Shown here piece after piece: positions 53,704 through 64,000 of a stretch of 64,000 nucleotides of DNA. Location: assembly GCF_040954645.1 (NCBI RefSeq), contig NC_092806.1, positions 75,022,141 through 75,086,140 on the forward strand, given 5' to 3'. The translations under genes were made by a program, and so were the position numbers. Each line of letters begins with the position of its first letter. Position 1 is the stretch's first letter. Below the pieces are notes generated by a model. The model did not search any database. It was not told the origin of the DNA and worked only from the letters and a program-made list of their open reading frames with translations. The stretch is from Diabrotica undecimpunctata. Taxonomy: Eukaryota > Arthropoda > Insecta > Coleoptera > Chrysomelidae.

Positions 53704-55819
53704 AATAAGTGTAATGTTTTTTTTAATTACGGAAATTGTTTATATTGATTTTCATTATTAAATTGGAAGTAAATTATAAATAAGCTAAATTCAAAGCATA
53801 GTAATTATTATTAGTGTTTAAAACAGTACATAACCAATTATACCATAAAAATACTGTGTAAAACAGTAACCTTTTATACTTGAATATACAAATTTGCTGC
53901 AAATTAAAAAGTACACACAGTGTACATAGTAGAAAAGGAAAAAACTCAAAATTACATAATAAAGAACTGGAACAATGATTTTCAAGATATTTTGAACAAG
54001 ATTATAAAAAATTAACAGCATTATTTAAATCCTTTGAACTGATCTGTAAGGCTTTACTAACAATGTTTATGTGGGACAACAGATTATACTGTAACGAATA
54101 TTTTGCCTACCACATATGATATTACTATAGAGGGTTGAAAATTGGGGACAGAAATTATGGGGCTAGAAATAGGGCAAGCAAAACAAAATCGAAACTTTAA
54201 CGAAAGGCCACTCAAGGTTTATTTGGAGAACTGGGTCGTGGATAAGTGAATGACAAGGGGGTTGGATTGTGGCAACTAAAAAAATAAAACAAAGGGGTAC
54301 TTACATGAATCTCCTGGAACAATCAAAACACAAGAAGGTCCTCTAACTATTTAAAATGGGACGCCGATTTAAGGAGCTTCCTGCTGGATGAAAGAAAAAG
54401 GCTCTTCCTTCGTAAAAAACACAAAAAAAGGGTTAGAATCGTTTTTAAAATAAATAGACAAAATGGTTTAGGGTAAAAAATTAAACATTTATTACTGTCT
54501 CACCACAAACAGTTACAAATATAAATGGTAATACAAGAAAAATACTATATAAATAGTTACAATAGTTACAAAAACTTACAATTGTTAATGGGCGCCGATT
54601 TGTAGCAGAAATAATTTATTACAAATGAAAAATTATCTTTATGTGAAACTATGCATAGAGGTTAACCTTCTTTAAAAAACCAAAACAAAATCTCAAATAC
54701 GATTTAAATATTACAATTTCTTTACAAACTCATATGAAAGCAATTATTATTAGAAAAGAATGTCTATTTTTACTTTAAAAGTTCAAACAAAAAAAGTTAC
54801 CTGGATTTCACTTAAATGCACTTTAAGAATTTTAAGGTTGAAACTAAGGGACTTACATTGGACTTTAGAATTTCTGCCACACAAAAAACTGCATCCCACA
54901 CTGCGAATTATGTTCTGAAACGGCTTCTTAGTTAGGACAAAGCAGATTTGAGGTTGAAATTGGCACTGGAAGCAAACCTTGAACTCGGCTTCTTAAAAAA
55001 ACAGGAATAGGTGCAACTGGACACAATGGCAACATGTGGTTATTCATCAAAGTTGTTATAGACGCCGTTTTACAAATATCTCAGATGAGAGACGGGGACG
55101 ACTTAATGGGGAAAGGGCGTGTCAGGGACGCAGTACGTTCAAACTCACCTGGTTCTGTGGAATGAGAGTAGAGTGGTCCCACGAGAGACTCGTCTCGGAT
55201 ACTAGGAGTGTAGACCGGTGACCGTAACGCCGAAGCGCCCTGCGTGGGTTTCTACAAACCCGACACCTCCAATAGTCGCCTCTTACGACAGGCAGGGAAA
55301 ATCGCCTCAGCCGTATTCTTATCTCAGCGAGCCGAACGGAACACGTCTGCTTACAATGGCCAACATTTCAAACCTCACTTCTCTTCGACCTTCCTAATAC
55401 CGGCCGACTTCCAGTCTTGCGTCCCACCTCTCCTTCCCCTCGTACCAGTCTTCGCAACCGAATTCTTGACAAACATGCTTCAAATTATATCGTAAAATGA
55501 CCTTAAATCATTCCCAGCTAAAATCTCAAAACTAAAGCATACAAATAAATCTAACCATATTTAACGTCGTAGTTATAACTGGAATTTAGGATTTTTTCTT
55601 TACATCACTAAATAAAGAATCGGCGAGATATTTTATACTTGGTCCAGGGGCGTACTAAAAAATTTTTTATTCTTGAATATTAGATAGTTTTTAAGGAATT
55701 TTCTACATGCTGCAATAGCAGATAACTATTAATACTACAAATTAATTTTCAAATGTTTGTTCTGATAACGTAAATGCTTCATGTCGTGCACCACCATCTT
55801 TAGAATTTTCGTGTACTTT
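53704..55819. other. No recognised gene; possible LTR-derived or repeat sequence
   Basis: The phrases GGGACGCCGATTTAAGG (54354) and GGGCGCCGATTTGTAGC (54588) are near-repeats about 234 bp apart. Read on the minus strand they resemble a CGGCGCCC-type primer-binding site next to a CTACAAAT end. The stretch 55258-55300 contains GTCGCCTCTTACGACAGGCA, a phrase common in arthropod interspersed repeats. No coding region was seen. Confidence 0.3.
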
Positions 55820-57035
<1,216 letters not shown>

Positions 57036-57036
<1 letters not shown>

Positions 57037-58807
57037 AACATAAATCTTACCTTATCTTGGGCTTGACATCCATATTGGCATTTGTCGTTTTGGACCTGAG
57101 GGTCTTTGACTATATATTTCAGGTAATTTTTGATTGGTATAACCTGATCCTGAATGGCAAGTAATGAACCTTCTGTTTCATTGAACATCTTTCCTGATGT
57201 CAACCAATAGTTCGACTCTATATTGTCGACATAGTCTTGACTGACTTCATTCGGATGTCACCCGTGCAGAGGTTTACCCATCCAGATGCGCATTTTTTCG
57301 TTCTTAGTAAGATAGTTTATGCGCATTTCTTGTTCCCTCAGTTTGATCGGTGTTGTGTCATCTACTGCAAAAATCGCGCGATGAAGAGTAAATGCCTCCG
57401 CCTGCACCTGAAAATAAGTTCTTAAATTAGTAATCTGTTTTTCTAATTGGTCGCTTATATCCATAAGCCCTCATCCTCCTAAATACCGCGGTAATGTCGT
57501 TCTTTCTACTGCACTTCGAGGATGGTGTTTTTGGGCTCTGTGACGTGTGTTCGTATTTTTCGCTGAAGAGTTTCTATATACGTTTTAGTCCACTTAATAA
57601 TCCCAAATGAGTAGCTAAGCGCGGAAAATGCGTAGGTGTTTAATGCCAAACAAATTTTTACTATTAAGATGTGAGCGGAGTAGCTGTTTTACCCTTCATA
57701 TGAACTCTGATGTTCACTCGATTTTCATTTGGTTATGGTCAATTTTCCGCGCTTGCTTTACTCCTAGATATTTATACATGTCATTTTCGCCCTTATCCTC
57801 GATGTTTTGGCCATTTTGCATATCGAATCCTCCGAGCTGAACCTTTCCCTTGACTATATTTAGTACATGACACTTGTCTAACCCAAAGTGTATACTGATA
57901 TCATTTGAAAAAGTTTCTACAGTTTTTATCATTTGATCTAAGTGATTTCGAGTGGAAGCCATTAGTTTCAAATCATCCATATACAACAGATGATTAAGTT
58001 TCGCCACTACAGTATTGTTGTTTTTAATGCTAAAACCTGGGTCAGTGGAGTTCAATAGCTGGGATAGTGGGTTCATCGCTAGACAGAACCACAATGGACT
58101 CAGCGAGTCTCCTTTGAATAGGCCTGCGGTTAATTGTGATATTTTCCGTTTCGATATTGTTTTCACCAGGTATTTGGAGGTGAATTTTAGTCTTCCAATC
58201 TGTCATTATATATCTTAAGAAGGTCACTATATTATCATCGACTGTATATATTCTTAATATATCTACCAGCCATTCATGCGGCACTGAGTCAAATGCTTTC
58301 TTATAGTCAATAAAGGCAGTAAAAAGGTTCCCTTTTTTGGTATACGCCTAGTTAGAAATGACTGAGTCGATAATAAGTTGTTAATAATAATGTTGTACTA
58401 ATGTTAATAAGTTGTTCTTTGCAACCCATAGAACCCTTAGCGCATCCTTTCTGTTGAGGTTCTATGATATTGTTTAGAGCGCAGTGTTGGTAGATACGCT
58501 GGGCTATACAGAATGTGACCAATTTATACAGAGTTGGAAGACAAGTAATTGGGTGGTACTTGACTGGATCTTGGGTATTATTTTGATCCTTCGGTATTAA
58601 ATAAGTTGTTTTCTGAGTTAGGAATGATGGTATTTCCTGCGGATTAGAAATAACACGATTAATTAGTGTTGACAAGCACTCATGAGTACTCCAGAACTTC
58701 TTAAGCCAGAAGTTTTGAACTCCGTCTGGTCCAGGAGATTTCCAGTAATGAAGCTCTTTGATGCTATTAGAGACTTCTTCTATGGTGAAGGGTTCATAGA
58801 CTATCAT
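57036..58807 (-). pseudogene. LINE, probably with restriction-like endonuclease (R2-like group), RT and C-terminal knuckle
   Basis: Downward from 58807: FTIEEVSNSIKELHYWKSPG, PDGVQNFWLKKFW, KTTYLIPKDQNNTQDPVKYH, PITCLPTLYKLVTFCIAQRI, QQKGCAKGSMGCKEQLI. Then, in another frame, AGLFKGDSLSPLWFCLAMNP and LNHLLYMDDLKLMAST with YMDD intact (58166-57714), and MYKYLGVKQARKI. A further segment at 57464-57036 reads RIWMGKPLHG, ESNYWLTSGKMFNETEGSLL, AIQDQVIPIKNYLKYIVKDP, QVQNDKCQYGC. This order and style are those of R2-like LINEs; the endonuclease after the knuckle is lost. Frameshifts occur near 58300, 58170 and 57600. Confidence 0.75.
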
Positions 58808-58857
58808 ATACTATCCAGATTTAGCTATACGGATCACACTCCATCTAAGGGGAAAAT

Positions 58858-59350
58858 TCACTCATCCCAGATACCTAAGGTATCAAAAGGATTGAGCTCT
58901 GGTGGGACTCTTTCCGTGTTGTCGAGCACATCTGGACGTCGCGAGGTGTCTTTCTGCATGGCCTTATAGAGATGTTGATTTAGACCCAGCTGTTTTATGT
59001 TCTCTAGGAGGTTTTTGGGAATTACTTCAGTAGTAGTTAGAATAATAGGTACTGTCTGGGTACTTTCCATTATCCATTGTCGCCTGATTTGTATTTCTAG
59101 ATGTCTGTACGTGACGATATTTTCGTTGTATTTGACTAAATTATTGGTGTTGGATATTAATTATAATTTAATTAACTAGTATGAGATCCGGTCGAATATG
59201 TGCCACTGGTTGGTCTGTAAGCACAGTGCGGTCCCAGTATAGCTTGTAGTTGTCATTTTCAAGCATTCTGTCTTCTGTCAGGGACGTATTGATAATAAGG
59301 AAGATGATCGGTTTGGAGAAGTCCCAGTTTGTGAGCTACTTCTTCGTGGA
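58858..59350 (-). pseudogene. LINE C-terminal-type fragment lying upstream of the RT
   Basis: Downward from about 59350, over several frames: a histidine-rich start VGTIIHEEVAHKLGL, a middle WDRTVLTDQPVAHIRPDLIL in mixed frames, and VTYRHLEIQIRRQWIMESTQ. Then TVPIILTTTEVIPKNLLENI, KQLGLNQHLYKAMQKD and a new tail. In related insect LINEs I expect this block at the protein C-terminus, yet here it precedes the RT. This suggests two copies head to tail or a rearrangement. Confidence 0.55.
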
Positions 59351-59486
59351 TAATCGTTCCTACTGAGTCATATACTATTACTATTAGTATTATACATTTT
59401 TCTTTATTAAATTCCCAAATATTATTTATTATTACACCTACTTAAAGAAATTACTAATTCTTAATAATAATTAAACTGGTACTTAC

Positions 59487-59795
59487 GTTTTGTGTTCAAA
59501 TTTATAGCTACTTCGTCCCATAATTTGACAAATCTGTTATGATGATTTTTTTTGTCCCACAAGGGGGATCTAATAAATATTTCACTAATTAAGCTGTCGA
59601 TATCCATGCCGGCCACCTCTGATAAACGCAAAGAAAATAGACGGAACAACTATCGCCGCTCTTATCGTTGCTCGGCTGCATGGCTCAACGCGTCGCTCCA
59701 ATATAAACACCTGCATAAATAATGACATCATTTTCTTTGCTTCGCTAGTATCGCCGTTCTTATCGTTTATCGCAGCTCCAACATAAACGTACCCT
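59487..59795 (-). pseudogene. Harbinger element end: terminal sequence and MADF first exon
   Basis: The inverted right end reads GGGTACGTTTATGTTGGAGC preceded by TAA. An internal relative of it (GTGTTTATATTGGAGCGACG) lies about 90 bp in. A MADF exon follows: ATG at about 59608, MDIDSLISEIFIRSPLWDKK, RFVKLWDEVAINLN, then the donor GTAAGT (59486-59481). The rest of the element is gone. MADF proteins are the second gene of PIF/Harbinger elements. Confidence 0.65.
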
Positions 59796-62609
59796 TACTC
59801 TTAAAAGTACGTCAACAATATTTACCTTGGCCTTAATAAACACAACTATTAGATCAAAACTACGAAAAATCTACTAACCTCATTTTCTCGGGTAATAAAA
59901 CTCTTGGCTACACGAGATTTTACACTGAACTGTATAATTACCGATCATCCACGTAGCGGCCGGCTCTAATACATTACCCGGGAAATTCAAAAAGCTAATG
60001 CGTGGTTTTAGCCCATCGAGCAAAAAGACAAAAGAATCTAATCGTTATGAAAAGGAGACCAAAAAAATGGCCTCTGATGGCGGACATATCCGGAAATGCG
60101 AATGCGCCAAATTTAAATTTCATGACACTTCACAATAATCATACAGTGGTGTAGGGGTTCTAATTTATCTATTTATTTGTTATATTACATAATATTAATA
60201 TTACATAATATTAATACATAATACACTTACAATACTTTTTTTTAACACTAGAACACAATAAAGTTTTAATTAAATAATAACAATAATAGTCTAAAATGTG
60301 AAACAATTGTTAAAAAAACTTTAATAGAAAATACAAATAATATCTTTCATGTGACAGTTGGGACAAACAATAACATCAGCAATAACATAACCCAACTAAA
60401 TTTGATTTCTTAAACAAGGAAAGAGTCTCTCTTTCCGTGTTTAATGTGGCCTCTCAAGATGGCACTTCCTGTCTAACAATATTTTTGCGCCCACTACCTT
60501 TACATTCCCTCTTTTGTCTTTTTTCTCGATGTTTTAGCCAGTGCGGATCTTTACCCCCACCCATACTATTGAGATTATATTTAAAGATAGATTTAGAAAT
60601 ATATCTTTTATAAACAATGGAAATAGTTAAGACTTTGCAAAATATAAGAAATAGTTCATACTCATAATATTTTGGGAGATTAATATTCGCGATAATCGTC
60701 ATGATAAGAATAGAGTAACTTAATAATGATGTATGCTCTAATGTATTTTACAGACTCTTTCACATTATCGTGTATTTATATTTTTTTATTGCTATAATAG
60801 CATATATCTTTACCTATATTTTTATCAAAAAATCCCTCGTAAATACTTCTGTCATGTAAGAAAAGTGACTACGTGCAAAATCTTAAAATAGTGAGACATT
60901 ACCTCTAACAATAATAAATTAGGTGCTTAGAAATTGAATAAGGTAAATATTTATCGACCACGTGATATATTTAACGACGGACGATTTCCAAATTGCAATA
61001 AAACTGAAGATTGTTAGACTACAGGACCGTACTTAGTTTGCTTGTTGCTTTAAATTAATAATGATTAATTTAAAGCTTTATTTAATTATTAATGATATGC
61101 CAATATCAATGGGATACAGAGCGGCAACTTAATGGAATATTTCTATTAAATAGAGACACTCGCGTTCCGGAGAATCCAGGTTGCCATGTAGTCCAGTAAC
61201 TCGGGCAGAAAATTGGGCCTTACCTCTCAATTCTGTCGGACTGTATGGATTTCGCTGAAAATTTTTATTTAAGCTTGTCTTACCCTCCTTTGCAAAAGTT
61301 ATATATGAGCGAAGTGTACTTTTTGTTTTGAATGTGTTAAAACTACCTCTAAGTGGAAAAAATAGGAAAACACGTATTTAAGCGTTTTATTCATTAAAAT
61401 CTGATTAAATTAAGTAAACTAAACATATTCAATGATAATTTGTACTTCAACACAAATTTTCAACCTTGCTTATGACGTAAATATAACTTTAAAAAATATT
61501 TTTTTACGTTGTAAAATGCGTTACTTATAAGTATATAATAATTATTGTAATTTATTATTATAATAATACAATCAATAACAATTTATTCATCGCTTGTAAA
61601 ATTATGTTTCATTGTTTTAAAGTTTTTAACCCCTAGAAAGCATCTCTTTATGAAAAAGAAAATACTTAAAAAGCCTATTTATAGTTTAAAATGTTTTAAT
61701 TTTTCATTTAGATAACTAAAAATTCATTTCTCGCTTAAGTTTAAATTCTTAAATTCCTAAAGATCACCCCTAAAGACGACTAAAATGTTTAAAATAGTTT
61801 TGTATACATTAAAATTCTAAACTTATGTATTTAAATCAATAAAAAATTGTTCCATGTTTATGAACCATTATTTCTTTGGTTGCAAGTTTTTAACCCTTAA
61901 AAACTACCCCATGCTACCCCTATGCTAATAATGGTACAAAGCACTTATTATTATTTATTGGTGCCGAGATATTCTTCTACAAGACTATTATGCATACTTT
62001 AAATACCATGTGAGAGCTCCAAAATTCGTATATTTTTCAGCTCCAAAATTATCTAACAAAAATATCATTGGTTTTTCTTCGATAAATCAATTAATTTTCA
62101 AGCTTTGATATATGTATACATACCCATTTGAAAGTTAATTTCAAGGGCTACAAGGATAGGTTTATTAGAAAGCCAAAACACCTTTCAATTTTAAGAAATT
62201 AAGGTTTGGAGCACTCAAAACAGGGGGTGTTCACACCAAGACATACATTTTAATCAGTGATATTTCCATTGTTTTTTACGGTACAGAAGTTTATAAAAAA
62301 AAAACGAGAATATTTATTGAAAAAATACATTTTTGTACTATATTATTTTTTACGTATATATTATAGATTTTAAGTTATTTTGGAAAAAAGAACAATTTTT
62401 TACATAACTTCTTTTAAAAATAATGCATTTTAAACTCCTGCATCTAATGAAGAACACAAAAATAAAATGTATTGTAGAAGAAAAACGATTCATTTAAATT
62501 CTGGTTGATATTAAGCTAATTATACTGCCCTTTTTTACTTAAAATATTCGAGGAGTTCATCTTTAACGAGCTTTAACTTTTTCCGTTTACATGCTAATGA
62601 CTTTTTGGA
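59796..62609. other. Long AT-rich region without recognised gene
   Basis: No frame longer than about 80 codons shows any family resemblance, and no terminal repeats were matched. Short palindromic AT tracts such as ATTACATAATATTAATATTA (around 60185) are present. It could be host intergenic sequence. Confidence 0.4.
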
Positions 62610-64000
62610 TGGACTAAAAAAATTTTAATATTGTTACCCACGAAAAATCGACCCTTTTCTTACAGTTTAACGTTGAATACATTGATTCAAATATTCGCAA
62701 AAAAATCCCTTTCAACGACCATATTGTAGCGTCAGCATTCACTGAGGCTGCGAATGTATTATTTGAGGACTTCAAAAATAAAACAGATATTATGTTTCCC
62801 ATCAAAGAAGTACAGTTATCACGTCCAACGGTTACTCGACGTATCGAAATCATGGGTAAAGATTTAGAAAGCCAAGTTAAAAGTGATATTATGAAGTGTA
62901 TGTACTTTTCTTTGCAATTTGACGAGTCAACCGATATGACTGATACCGCCAGTTGTGTATTTTCATTCGGATGGTATTTTCTGACATGTTGGCTAAAGAA
63001 GAATTGTTAACATTGCTGCCTCTGAAAGAAAAAACTCGCGGAGAAGATATATACGTTTTTATAAATTTTGTGAAACAATACGAGCTACCGATTTACAAAC
63101 TCGTGTGTATTACAACAGATGGTGCACCATCCATGACTGATGTTAACAATGTATTTGTTGCATTATGTCGAGCTAACGATGACTTTTCATCGTTTTTTTC
63201 ATTTCATTGCATCATTCACCAGCAAGTTTTGTGTTCCAAAATTTTAAATATGGACGACATCATGAAGATGACAACAAATATTGTGAATTCAATCAGAGCG
63301 CGAAGCTTGCAACGACGTCTTTTTAAAGCGCAATTGGAAGCTAGCGACTCTTCGGAACACACTGATTTACTTTTGCATACAGATGTGAGGTGGTTGAGCC
63401 GTGAGAAATTTTTAGATAGGTTCCAGGAGCTACTTCCCGAAATAATTTCTTTTTTAGAAGAACGAGGGGACGACACTCATCTACTTCAAAACAAAAAATG
63501 GCTCAGTGATCTAGCTTTGCTAACAGATTTAACAAATCACTTAAAACTCCTTAATTTTGAATTACAAGGTAAAAATAAAACAATTATCGATATGATGAGC
63601 GCAATACATTCTTTTGTCAACAAATTGAAATTATTGATTAACCAAATTAGCAGAAAGGATTTAAACAACTTTCCATCGTTGAACAAAAGGGTAGCCGCTT
63701 ATTTGAATTATGTTTATTACGAGACGGAGAAAAACTGACAGATATTGTAACATTCATGTCTAACCTCTTTTCTTGTCAAGACGTGGAATAAATAGCCACT
63801 GAAATATCCGTTACGTTCAATATGGAGATAATTTCCGTCCAAACTGGGGTACTGAAAATAATTTCGGATATACACCTTAAATCCAGAGCGACCGATACGA
63901 AATTTTGGTCTTTCATATCGTCTGAGAAATATCCGTCTTTGAGACAAGTAGCTCTGTAGCTCACAGTATTCTTTGGATCAACATACTTGTGTAAGTCTGC
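62610..64000 (+). pseudogene. hAT-superfamily transposase (ZBED5/SCAND3-like), cut by the window end
   Basis: The frame reads STLFLQFNVEYIDSNIRKKI and LSRPTVTRRIEIMGKDLESQ (62640-62880). It continues MYFSLQFDESTDMTDTASCV, the block with the first catalytic Asp (FDEST), shifts frame near 62960, and runs LVCITTDGAPSMTDVNNVFV (second Asp) and FHCIIHQQVLCSKIL. Next come LLLHTDVRWLSREKFLDRFQ, the signature RW block, and LALLTDLTNHLKLLNFELQG, to a stop at 63738. The C-terminal dimerisation region continues in another frame (SVTFNMEIISVQ, TVFFGSTYLCKSA) to the window edge. A related domesticated host gene cannot be excluded, but frameshifts argue for a transposon relic. Confidence 0.85.

Overview
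This is eukaryotic, AT-rich DNA with no bacterial-style gene arrangement. It suggests an insect with a large, repeat-laden genome. A beetle is my guess from the mix of element families, at low confidence. The only host-gene signal is two exons of an insect chemosensory (gustatory) receptor on the minus strand, at 50179-50773 and 8641-8921. Their splice phases fit together, so most of the window may be one roughly 41 kb intron full of transposons. The last receptor exon was not found.

Layout, left to right. 0.5-2.5 kb: RTE-like LINE fragment with its putative 3' UTR repeat. 4.1-6.7 kb: LINE fragments and a Penelope-like element with a GIY-YIG domain. 6.9-8.4 kb: broken Ty3/gypsy relic. 8.6-8.9 kb: receptor exon. 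9.8-12.2 kb: LINE fragments. 12.8-13.7 kb: piggyBac relic. 13.7-14.4 kb: irregular tandem repeats. 15.2-19.4 kb: Gypsy element A, complete with LTRs and target duplication. 20.0-20.9 kb: deleted Harbinger element with terminal inverted repeats. 21.0-23.3 kb: tandem duplication and LINE fragments. 23.9-26.5 kb: two-gene Harbinger relic split by a LINE insertion. 27.4-30.2 kb: degenerate transposase-like gene of unassigned family. 30.8-47.8 kb: one I-like LINE interrupted by a young BEL/Pao element (31.4-38.4 kb) and by Gypsy element B (41.6-47.7 kb). 47.9-49.5 kb: LINE tail plus the same 3' repeat. 50.2-50.8 kb: receptor exon 1. 50.9-53.7 kb: complete pogo-like DNA transposon. 55.8-59.8 kb: LINE fragments and a Harbinger end. 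62.6 kb to the end: hAT transposase, cut by the window edge.

The most unusual content is shared by Gypsy elements A and B. Both encode a Gag with an N-terminal SAP-like DNA-binding domain and an 11-residue coiled-coil repeat. Both also carry, after the integrase, a domain that reads as a TARG1/OARD1-type macrodomain (ADP-ribose binding/hydrolysis fold), followed by a CCCH zinc finger. Each copy has lost its reverse-transcriptase core yet keeps this tail. A macrodomain-CCCH module on a Ty3/gypsy polyprotein is, as far as I know, not described, and it suggests the element family interacts with host ADP-ribosylation or RNA. Assignments rest on reading translations by eye; no database search was run.
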